A program made the translations under genes and the position numbers. Below the pieces are notes generated by a model. The model searched no databases, had not been told where the DNA came from, and saw only the letters and a list, made by a program, of their open reading frames with translations. From positions 1-7,193 of the forward strand of contig CAKTLG010000056.1 of NCBI GenBank assembly GCA_934572465.1: a DNA stretch of 7,193 bases, written 5' to 3'. Every line of letters starts with the position of its first letter. The stretch's first letter is position 1. The DNA is from an uncultured Oscillospiraceae bacterium. GTDB lineage: Bacteria > Bacillota > Clostridia > Oscillospirales > Oscillospiraceae. This document shows positions 1 through 5,236 of the stretch, one piece after another.

Positions 1-798
1 GCGCTCAAGGTCGAGCAGATCATCCGCGACGCGGGCGCCGTGCCCGCGACCATCGCCATCATCGGCGGCCGCCTGAAAGCCGGTCTTTCCCATGAGGAGA
101 TCGACTACCTCGGCAAGACCGGCGCGGGCATCCCCAAGGCCAGCCGCCGCGACCTGCCCGTGCTCGTCGCGCAGGGCAGGGACGGCGCGTGCACCGTCAC
201 CACCACGATGATGATCGCCGACATGGCGGGCATCCGCGTCTTTGCCACCGGCGGCATCGGCGGCGTACACCGCGGCGCGCAGGAGACGTTCGACATCTCC
301 GCCGACCTTGAGGAGCTGGCCGACACCTCCGTCATGGTCATCTGCGCGGGCGCAAAGTCCATCCTCGACCTCGGGCTGACGCTCGAATACCTTGAGACGC
401 ACGGCGTGACCGTCATCGGCTACGGCACGAGCGAGCTGCCCGCGTTCTACACCCGCAAGTCCGGCTTCGGCGTCGACTATGAGCTCGACACGCCCGCCGA
501 GCTTGCCAAGGCCTTCCACGTCAAGCGCGAGCTGGGCCTGCGCGGCGGCCTTCTCGTCACGAACCCCATCCCCGAGGAGTATTCCATGGACAAGGAGGTC
601 ATCGACAAGGCGATCGCCGAGGCCGTCGAGGACGCGAAGAAGGACGGCATCCACGGCAAGGCCACGACGCCGTATCTGCTCGCCAAGATCAAGGATCTCA
701 CCGGCGGCGACAGCCTGGACTCCAACATCCAGCTCGTGTTCAACAACGCCCGCCTCGGCGCGGCGGCGGCGGTCGAGCTGGCGAAGCTCGCGCACTAA
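1..798 (+). CDS. psuG: Pseudouridine-5'-phosphate glycosidase (5' end cut off by window)
   Basis: PsuG breaks the C-C glycosidic bond of pseudouridine 5'-phosphate, giving uracil and ribose 5-phosphate, in cytoplasmic pseudouridine salvage. The frame is open from base 1 and ends at TAA 796-798, giving 265 residues. The GTG at 40 is internal, because family-like sequence (GAVPATIAI) runs across it. Counting from base 1, the sequence shows TGGIGGVHRG (about 83-92), ISADL with Asp102, CAGAKSILD with Lys119, and SNIQLVFNNARLG with Asn242. From memory, the E. coli enzyme (about 312 residues) uses Lys166 as Schiff-base residue with Asp149 and Asn289. The spacings here (17 and 123 residues from the lysine, 146 to the C-terminus) match exactly, so about 47 N-terminal residues, including the Glu31 equivalent, are missing. 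The usual partner, pseudouridine kinase PsuK, is not visible and may lie upstream. The next gene begins at the adjoining base, so the two are probably co-transcribed. Confidence 0.95.
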   Translation, partial: ALKVEQIIRDAGAVPATIAIIGGRLKAGLSHEEIDYLGKTGAGIPKASRRDLPVLVAQGRDGACTVTTTMMIADMAGIRVFATGGIGGVHRGAQETFDISADLEELADTSVMVICAGAKSILDLGLTLEYLETHGVTVIGYGTSELPAFYTRKSGFGVDYELDTPAELAKAFHVKRELGLRGGLLVTNPIPEEYSMDKEVIDKAIAEAVEDAKKDGIHGKATTPYLLAKIKDLTGGDSLDSNIQLVFNNARLGAAAAVELAKLAH

Positions 799-1071
799 AT
801 GGAGCGGGGGCTGCTCGTCTACCTCGCGGCGGTAAACGTGCTGACGTTTTTCGCCTACGGCGGGGACAAGCTGCGCGCCAAGACCGAGGGCGCGCGCCGC
901 ACGCCGGAAAAAACGCTGCTGGGCCTCGCCGTGATCGGCGGGAGCCTTGGGGCGCTTTTGGGGATGCAGGTTTTCCGCCACAAAACGCGGCACTGGTACT
1001 TCAAATACGGCGTTCCCGCCATCCTGCTGGCACAGCTGGCGCTGGCGGTCTGGCTGATCGGCGGAAGATGA
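799..1071 (+). CDS. DUF1294 family small membrane protein
   Basis: A 90-residue protein of unknown function. The family signature is clear: DKLRAK (23-28), RRTPEKTLL (33-41), GGSLGALLGM (47-56) and RHKTRHWYF (60-68). Three hydrophobic segments are likely, at about 5-21, 40-59 and 71-88, with the basic conserved motifs between them, so an inner-membrane location is expected. Family members are usually this short; some carry an extra N-terminal cold-shock domain, which is absent here. The ATG directly follows the psuG stop codon (TAAATG) in the same frame, and I see no clear Shine-Dalgarno sequence just upstream. Translation is therefore probably coupled to psuG. No functional link between DUF1294 and pseudouridine salvage is known to me. 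The family call is firm; the role is unknown. Confidence 0.85.
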   Translation: MERGLLVYLAAVNVLTFFAYGGDKLRAKTEGARRTPEKTLLGLAVIGGSLGALLGMQVFRHKTRHWYFKYGVPAILLAQLALAVWLIGGR

Positions 1072-1091
1072 AAAATTTTTTGAAAATTTTT

Positions 1092-1125
1092 CGGTTTTCG
1101 TGGAACGAAACCGCGCGTTTGCGCG
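1092..1125. other. Two small adjacent stem-loops after the psuG-DUF1294 unit
   Basis: CGGTTTTCG (1092-1100) pairs with CGAAACCG (1106-1113) with one bulged T and loop TGGAA. Next to it, and overlapping by two bases, CGCGC (1112-1116) pairs with GCGCG (1121-1125) around GTTT. The two stems are therefore mutually exclusive at their junction. Neither is followed by a T run, so neither is a standard intrinsic terminator. They may help end or protect the upstream transcript, or be chance. Confidence 0.3.
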
Positions 1126-1145
1126 TCTAACTGAATATGGGGGAC

Positions 1146-1188
1146 AACGGGAAAATGAAGAATTTATGAAATTTTTTATTTTCCCGTT
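1146..1188. repeat. 43-base near-perfect inverted repeat upstream of the surface-protein promoter
   Basis: AACGGGAAAAT (1146-1156) is exactly complementary to ATTTTCCCGTT (1178-1188). The interior continues to pair: GAAGAA (1157-1162) with TTTTTT (1172-1177) using two G-U pairs, then TTT (1163-1165) with AAA (1169-1171) around loop ATG. That is 20 consecutive pairs with a 3-base loop. GGG (1141-1143) can add three more pairs with CCC (1189-1191) across a two-base bulge. No T run follows on either strand, so it is not a classical terminator. Its AT-rich part (1157-1182) lies at about -65 to -40 from the predicted start near 1222, which is where an UP element would sit. It could equally be an operator or an RNA stem at the end of the upstream transcript. 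Confidence 0.75.
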
Positions 1189-1215
1189 CCCTTTACCGGA
1201 AAAGCGTGATAAAAT
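1187..1215 (+). promoter_or_regulatory. Probable extended -10 promoter for the surface-protein gene
   Basis: The -10 hexamer TAAAAT (1210-1215) is preceded by TGA (1207-1209), which forms the TGn extended -10 element. With a 17-base spacer the -35 would be TTCCCT (1187-1192), only 3 of 6 to consensus, but an extended -10 and the AT-rich tract upstream can compensate. Predicted start is near 1222. The nine bases just before the -10 (AAAAGCGTG, 1200-1208) recur before the -10 of the gene at 4730. Confidence 0.6.
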
Positions 1216-1217
1216 CA

Positions 1218-1258
1218 GGTTGTGAGAAGGGCCTCCATTTTTCGGGAGGTGCACAACC
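1218..1258 (+). promoter_or_regulatory. Inverted repeat at the transcription start / 5' leader of the surface-protein mRNA
   Basis: GGTTGTG (1218-1224) is exactly complementary to CACAACC (1252-1258), and inside it CCTCC (1232-1236) pairs with GGAGG (1245-1249) around an 8-base loop. A start near 1222 would lose the outer four pairs, while a start a few bases earlier would keep them. It may stabilise the 5' end of an abundant mRNA, or act as an operator. The GGAGG here is too far (32 bases) from the ATG to be the ribosome site and would be masked in the stem. Confidence 0.5.
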
Positions 1259-1265
1259 AAAAACG

Positions 1266-1271
1266 AAAGGA
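1266..1271 (+). promoter_or_regulatory. Ribosome-binding site that fixes the surface-protein start
   Basis: AAAGGA lies 10 bases before the ATG at 1282. The alternative in-frame GTG at 1222 falls on the predicted transcription start and would put 20 charged residues in front of a signal peptide, so 1282 is preferred. Confidence 0.7.
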
Positions 1272-1281
1272 TGAAAATCAC

Positions 1282-4200
1282 ATGAAGAAATTTCTCTCCT
1301 TGCTGTTGACTCTGACCATGGTCTTGAGTCTCGCCGTCGTGCCTGCAAGGGCAGACGGGGCAACCGGTGACGGTACGATTACTATTACCGGTAATACCAC
1401 CGCCAAAGAGGGCGGGGATGTTTCCTACAACATTTCTGGCGCATCCATTACTTACAATGGTACGAGCCATACGGTTGCTCCCGCAAATATTACCAATATC
1501 AACTGGTCCGGCATTGACGGTGCTTCTGCTAACGGAACCACCTATACCGGAAAAGCGGGTACGTCCAATTTCTCTGTAAGCTGTACCGCTGACCTCTCGG
1601 TCACCCTTACTGTTGATGATGACGATAACCCAGGTCAGACTAAGGAAATTACTGTTACTGCTGCCTCTGTCCGCTCGAACATCGTTGCGGTCGCTGTTAC
1701 CAGCAAGGCCGATGAGGCGAACGCCAAGTTCAGGACGGATCTCCTTGCGGCTATTACCGTTAAGTACAATAACCGCCCCTACAGTGGTGTTGACGGCACT
1801 TTCACCGCGTACAAGTACGTCGGTGAAAGTGACAGCTGGGCGATCACTGTTTCCGAGAGCTTCCAGTCTGCATATGATGTCACCATTCCCAGCGCCTTAA
1901 CTACCGGCGAGCTCACCATCTCCGGTAAGACCAAGCCCGCAGAGGGCGAGGGCGTCAATGTTTCCACCAAAATCAATCTTGCAACACAGACTTCCTCCTT
2001 TACCGCTACCGCTGCCCCCACTCCGGTCACCGCGGGCGGCGTTGTTGCGCTGGGTATCCAGAGCGGTGCGACGCTCCCCAGCAGCGGCCTGAGCTATAAG
2101 TGGGAGTACGCCAAGGCAACCGAAACTCCCACGTTTTCCACCATTGGCAATGGCGCTTCCTTCAACTGGGCTGTCAAGGGCAGCGACGGCAAGGATCTTG
2201 CCGAGGGCGCTTACGTTGTGAAGTGCACCGTCACCGACGGCCAGACAACCGTTGCGACCGATACCGTGGACGTTACAGTTCAGAAGGACATCTGGGGCCT
2301 GTTTGCCAGCAGCGACAGCCTGAAGGCGATCAATCTCGCCCCCGGCCAGAGCGCGACTCTCCCGACCGATATTCTGCTCTATGCCAAGGATAGCAACGGC
2401 AATAAGACCGGCGACGCTATCTCCGCGAGCGCGGCGAAGTACGACTGGAGCTACACCAGCAGCGCCCTTGAGGTCAAGGACGGCAAGGTCTATGTCAAGA
2501 CCGGCGCCAGTAGCAACACCTATACTCTGACGCGCACCGCCACCTATCAGGGCAAGACCTATAAGCAGAATATCAGCATCGTCGTTTCCAGCCTGAGCTA
2601 TGAGCTTGATCCTGTCGTCAACGGCGATTCCAAATCCTACTCCGTCAACACTCTCGCCTCCTACGCCCGCAGCAGGATCGCTTCGAGGCTCGGCGAGAGC
2701 GCCAGCAGCATCACGGTGAATTCGCTGACCGTGAAGAGCAGGAATCCTCTCACCGGCGGCGCATTCTCCACCAATGCCAACGTCGGCACGACCTTTAACC
2801 GCAGCAGCAGCGGCAGCACCATCAGCGGTTCCTTCACCTACAGCGCCTCCAAGACTACGCTGGGCTACGCGAGCATCGTCATGACGGCCGAGACGAACCG
2901 CGGCAGCTTTGACGTGACCTATTCCATCCCCGTTATCCCCATCTCCCGCGCGTTCGAGGCGCAGTATCCGCAGGTCAGCACCTCCGGCAGCAACTACATC
3001 TACACCGTCTCTGCGCCCAGCGGCTTTGACCGTATTTACGTGATCAACAAGACCGGCGCGACGCCCACCACCTCTCAGCTGACGACCATGCCGTCCGGCG
3101 CAGCCTCGGTCTCGCTGAGCGCCAGCGACTTCAACTCTGCCACCGGCAAGTGCACGCTGTACATCATGGCGTGGAACAGCAACTACAGCAGCTCCAGCTC
3201 CAGCTACGGCAAGTACTACTACGGCACGCTCGAGGTCTATCTCCAGAGCAACGACATCGAGTACACCGGCGTGGCGGGCAGCACCGTCAACTTCCAGCAC
3301 AGCAGCTTCACCGCATTTCTGAACGCGATGAACGTTTCCACCAGCACCGACTACTACGAGTTCCAGGACGTTACGTTCACCTACTTCAATTCCACCACGC
3401 AGGGCACGCTGTACTATGGCAGCACCGCCATGACCAGCGGCACCTACAACAGCTCCTCCTACTTCAACTCCGCTACCAAGATCACGAATCTTGACAACGT
3501 GAGCTTTGCGATCAAGTCCACCATCCCCTCCACGATCAAGACGATCAGCATCCCCTTCCAGCTGCACGCCAAGCAGTACCGCTCCGGCACCTACAGCAGC
3601 ACCTTTGTCCGCGACGTCACCTTCTCCGGCCGTGTGGTCATCAGCGTGGCGCGTGAGGATGTCGTCATCAACGTGGCCGCGGGCGATGCCGTGAAGCTTG
3701 ACGCCACCGCGTTCCTGACCTACCTGCGCAATTCCAGCACCTCCTACCGCAACGCGAACATCGACTACGTGACGTTCTCCCAGAACCTCTCCGTCAGCTC
3801 GAGCAACAGCGCCTACGCCAACGGCGCGCTCTACACCTACTACACCAACAGCTATTCCTTCGGCAACCCCGTCACGAGCACCGACCGCTTCTATTACAAC
3901 CCCACCACCTATAACGTCAACCGTCTGAGCGACGTTGCCTTCCGCGCCAACGCCTACGCCAGCGCGGGCACGACGGTCTACATCCCGTTCACCATCAAGC
4001 TGCTCAACAGCAACGCGACCGTGACCGGCACGCTGGCCGCCAAGATCGCCAACGCCGTCAACTTCTACGACGTGGCGCCGGGCGCTTACTACTATGACGC
4101 CGTGAAGTGGGCCGTGGGCGCGGGCGTGACCAAGGGCACCGGCAACAACATGTTCTCCCCCGCCAAGAGCTGCACCCGTGCGGAGATCGTCACGTTCCTG

Positions 4201-4590
4201 TGGCGCGCCGCCAAAAGCCCGGCTCCCAAGAGCTATTCCAACCCCTTCACCGACGTTTACTCCGGCATGGGCAGCGACTTCTACAACGCGATCCTCTGGG
4301 CCGTCGGCGAGGGCATCACGACCGGCACCACCACCAGCAAGTTCTCCCCGAACGATACCTGCACGCGCGGTCAGATCGTCACGTTCCTGCACCGCTATCT
4401 GAAGACGCCCTCCGGCTACTACTCCAACCCGTTCAAGGATGTCAAGAGCGGCTACTACTGCTATAACGCCGTTATCTGGGCTTATGGCAGCGGCGTGGCC
4501 AAGGGCTCCAGCGCTACCACCTTCTCCCCCGACGCCACCTGCACGCGCGGCGACGCGGTCACGTTCCTGTACCGCGCGCTCGTCAAGTAA
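1282..4590 (+). CDS. Secreted SLH-domain surface (S-layer-like) protein, 1102 residues
   Basis: Residues 1-24 form a signal peptide: MKKF, a Leu-rich core to about 20, and a likely signal peptidase I site ARA|DG after Ala24. Residues 25 to about 430 look like a string of beta-sandwich (Ig/Big-like) modules, for example 25-155, about 255-352 and 353-437. This is judged from alternating hydrophobic residues and segments such as GLSYKWEY and GAYVVKCTVTDG, not from a profile search. Residues about 438-926 hold related repeats of some 120-135 residues, rich in Ser, Thr, Tyr and Asn. Residues 928-1102 are three SLH repeats, which in known S-layer proteins hold the protein on secondary cell-wall polymer. 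No catalytic motif was recognised, so a structural or adhesive role is inferred. The gene has its own promoter and terminator and is probably monocistronic. Third-position GC is about 47% near the 5' end (1381-1680) and about 92% at 3181-3480, suggesting a mosaic history. Whether it is the main S-layer protein is unknown. Confidence 0.9.
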   Translation: MKKFLSLLLTLTMVLSLAVVPARADGATGDGTITITGNTTAKEGGDVSYNISGASITYNGTSHTVAPANITNINWSGIDGASANGTTYTGKAGTSNFSVSCTADLSVTLTVDDDDNPGQTKEITVTAASVRSNIVAVAVTSKADEANAKFRTDLLAAITVKYNNRPYSGVDGTFTAYKYVGESDSWAITVSESFQSAYDVTIPSALTTGELTISGKTKPAEGEGVNVSTKINLATQTSSFTATAAPTPVTAGGVVALGIQSGATLPSSGLSYKWEYAKATETPTFSTIGNGASFNWAVKGSDGKDLAEGAYVVKCTVTDGQTTVATDTVDVTVQKDIWGLFASSDSLKAINLAPGQSATLPTDILLYAKDSNGNKTGDAISASAAKYDWSYTSSALEVKDGKVYVKTGASSNTYTLTRTATYQGKTYKQNISIVVSSLSYELDPVVNGDSKSYSVNTLASYARSRIASRLGESASSITVNSLTVKSRNPLTGGAFSTNANVGTTFNRSSSGSTISGSFTYSASKTTLGYASIVMTAETNRGSFDVTYSIPVIPISRAFEAQYPQVSTSGSNYIYTVSAPSGFDRIYVINKTGATPTTSQLTTMPSGAASVSLSASDFNSATGKCTLYIMAWNSNYSSSSSSYGKYYYGTLEVYLQSNDIEYTGVAGSTVNFQHSSFTAFLNAMNVSTSTDYYEFQDVTFTYFNSTTQGTLYYGSTAMTSGTYNSSSYFNSATKITNLDNVSFAIKSTIPSTIKTISIPFQLHAKQYRSGTYSSTFVRDVTFSGRVVISVAREDVVINVAAGDAVKLDATAFLTYLRNSSTSYRNANIDYVTFSQNLSVSSSNSAYANGALYTYYTNSYSFGNPVTSTDRFYYNPTTYNVNRLSDVAFRANAYASAGTTVYIPFTIKLLNSNATVTGTLAAKIANAVNFYDVAPGAYYYDAVKWAVGAGVTKGTGNNMFSPAKSCTRAEIVTFLWRAAKSPAPKSYSNPFTDVYSGMGSDFYNAILWAVGEGITTGTTTSKFSPNDTCTRGQIVTFLHRYLKTPSGYYSNPFKDVKSGYYCYNAVIWAYGSGVAKGSSATTFSPDATCTRGDAVTFLYRALVK
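2593..2940 (+). repeat. Divergent first copy of the internal surface-protein domain repeat
   Basis: Residues 438-553 open with LSYEL and close with YSIPVIP after a long Ser/Thr-rich beta-type stretch (SITVNSLTVKSRNP, SGSFTYSAS). The order resembles the two later copies: opening strand, hydrophobic helix-like segment, 'x-V-x-F' type strand, and a final strand ending in IP. Similarity is weak, and the assignment as a third copy is an inference. Confidence 0.35.
3253..3654 (+). repeat. Internal domain repeat, copy B (residues 658-791)
   Basis: Key landmarks in order are IEYTGVAGSTV (659-669), FTAFL (676-680), QDVTF (695-699), GTLYYG (708-713), ITNLDNVSF (734-742), TISIPFQL (754-761) and FSGRVVISV (781-789). 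Each has a counterpart in the next copy at similar spacing. The protein repeat is diverged enough that no long DNA repeat is visible. From memory, modules with a G-x-LYY core followed by a late '(D/N)V-x-F' strand are common in clostridial SLH proteins; this needs a profile search. Confidence 0.6.
3661..4059 (+). repeat. Internal domain repeat, copy C (residues 794-926)
   Basis: Counterparts of copy B are VVINVAAGDAV (794-804), FLTYL (811-815), DYVTF (828-832), GALYTYY (848-854), VNRLSDVAF (879-887), TVYIPFTI (898-905) and VTGTLAAKI (914-922). It ends directly at the first SLH repeat, so the repeats form the stalk next to the wall anchor. Confidence 0.6.
4063..4590 (+). other. Three C-terminal SLH repeats of the surface protein
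   Basis: The repeats span residues about 928-977, 989-1040 and 1051-1102. Each starts with F-x-D-V, carries a central W-A-(V/Y)-G-x-G-(V/I) helix and an FSP turn, and ends with CTR-x-x followed by a hydrophobic helix. The polymer-binding motif reads TRAE in repeat 1, TRGQ in repeat 2 and TRGD in repeat 3. Repeat 3 ends two residues after the family pattern, so the gene ends cleanly with the anchor. Confidence 0.92.
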
Positions 4591-4608
4591 GACGTCTGCA
4601 AGCACATG

Positions 4609-4648
4609 AAAAAAGGGAGCCATCCGCCGGACGGCTCCCTTTTCCTTT
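4609..4648 (+). terminator. Intrinsic terminator after the surface-protein gene
   Basis: GGGAGCC (4615-4621) pairs with GGCTCCC (4633-4639), and after one A-C mismatch TCC (4623-4625) pairs with GGA (4629-4631) around loop GCC. It is followed by TTTTCCTTT and preceded by six A, so it could also stop transcription from the opposite side. It lies 24 bases after the stop codon. Confidence 0.9.
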
Positions 4649-4668
4649 GTAAACTTTCTGTGAGGGGC

Positions 4669-4697
4669 TTTACGCGCGCGGCAAAAGCGTGTAGAAT
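4669..4697 (+). promoter_or_regulatory. Promoter of the zinc-ribbon membrane-protein gene
   Basis: TTTACG (4669-4674) and TAGAAT (4692-4697) are separated by 17 bases, a standard housekeeping-sigma arrangement. The bases just before the -10 are AAAAGCGTG (4683-4691), identical to those before the surface-protein -10. Predicted start is near 4704, giving a leader of about 25 bases with GGGAG (4716-4720) as ribosome site, 9 bases before the GTG. Confidence 0.6.
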
Positions 4698-4729
4698 ACT
4701 ACTATCAAGCTTTTTGGGAGTGTTTTTCT

Positions 4730-5140
4730 GTGAGTAAGCTGCGTAATGCCCTTTACCGCTTCATGTATGGCCGCAACGGCGTGGATGCGCTCGGCTGGGC
4801 GCTGTTTGCGCTCGAGCTGCTGCTGAGCGTTATCAGCTCGTTCGTGCGCGTGCAGGTGGTCTCCGCCGCGCTGTATTTCCTCTCGATGGCGCTGATGTTC
4901 GTCGTACTGCTGCGTATGTTCTCACGCAACCTGACGCAGCGCCGCGCGGAAAACGCGAAATTCCTCGCGTGGATCGCGCCCTTTCTGAACGACGTGCGCG
5001 GGGCGAAGGCGCGCCGCGCCGATACCGCGCACAAATACGCCCGCTGCTCCTGCGGGGCCTGGTGCCGTGTGCCGCGCGGCGTCGGCAAGGTGGAGCTGAC
5101 GTGCCCGAAGTGCGGGCGCAGGAAGGTCATCAAGGCGTAA
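4730..5140 (+). CDS. Small membrane protein with C-terminal zinc ribbon (function unknown)
   Basis: A 136-residue protein starting with GTG at 4730, supported by GGGAG nine bases upstream. A basic N-terminus (KLRNALYRFMYGRNG) is followed by two hydrophobic helices at about 20-39 and 43-61, then a basic, probably cytoplasmic region. The C-terminus is a compact zinc ribbon with Cys106, Cys108, Cys112, Cys125 and Cys128. It contains the strand RVPRGVGKVELTCPKCGRR that resembles the 'RVPRGKGKI-x-x-TCPKC' ribbons seen in many short clostridial membrane proteins of unknown role. In those the first knuckle is normally C-x-x-C; here it reads C-S-C-G-A-W-C, so which cysteines bind zinc is open. The gene is flanked by its own promoter and a strong terminator, so it is monocistronic. 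I do not recognise a specific function and infer only a membrane-associated, metal-stabilised small protein. Confidence 0.85.
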   Translation: MSKLRNALYRFMYGRNGVDALGWALFALELLLSVISSFVRVQVVSAALYFLSMALMFVVLLRMFSRNLTQRRAENAKFLAWIAPFLNDVRGAKARRADTAHKYARCSCGAWCRVPRGVGKVELTCPKCGRRKVIKA

Positions 5141-5153
5141 ATTCTGAGAAAAT

Positions 5154-5185
5154 AAAAAGATCCGCTCCTGCGAGCGGATCTTTTT
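5154..5185 (+). terminator. Strong intrinsic terminator, symmetric
   Basis: AAAAAGATCCGCTC (5154-5167) pairs perfectly with GAGCGGATCTTTTT (5172-5185) around loop CTGC, a 14-pair stem. The A and T runs at its base make it able to work in both directions. It starts 14 bases after the stop of the zinc-ribbon gene and insulates the sigma-factor operon from it. Confidence 0.95.
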
Positions 5186-5210
5186 GTAAGAAAACGCGCG
5201 CGGGCGCGTC
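5185..5210 (+). promoter_or_regulatory. Candidate ECF-type autoregulatory promoter of the sigma operon
   Basis: TGTAAG (5185-5190), 16 bases, then CGTC (5207-5210). Many ECF sigma factors recognise a -35 containing AAC and a -10 containing CGTC or CGAC with a 16-17 base spacer, and commonly transcribe their own operon. The last -35 base is G rather than C. No convincing housekeeping promoter was seen between the terminator and the gene. The -35 begins on the last T of the terminator stem. Confidence 0.4.
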
Positions 5211-5236
5211 TTATAGGCAGAAAGGGGGGCGAGGGC

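Noticed and set aside
1146..1191. The long hairpin as a classical intrinsic terminator of psuG-DUF1294
   Set aside because: Most of the T residues are inside the stem and no T run follows on either strand.
1222..1281. Upstream GTG start adding 20 residues to the surface protein
   Set aside because: It coincides with the predicted transcription start, lacks a ribosome site and would put a charged stretch before a clear signal peptide.
3181..3240. Ser/Tyr-rich run (NYSSSSSSYGKYYYG) as a phase-variable simple repeat
   Set aside because: The codons alternate (AGC, TCC, TAC), so there is no long mono- or oligonucleotide tract that would favour slippage.
1897..4623. A 908-residue open frame on the - strand opposite the surface-protein gene
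   Set aside because: Its codons are exact complements of the sense codons, so it stays open wherever the sense gene avoids TTA, CTA and TCA. It ends at the sense TTA codon 1897-1899, within the low-GC3 part. The product is a low-complexity Gly/Ala/Val/Arg string with no domain. It is a codon-bias shadow.
5186..5236. Housekeeping -10 (TATAGG near 5212) for the sigma operon
   Set aside because: No matching -35 at a usual spacing (AGAAAA at 17 bases); the ECF-type boxes fit better.
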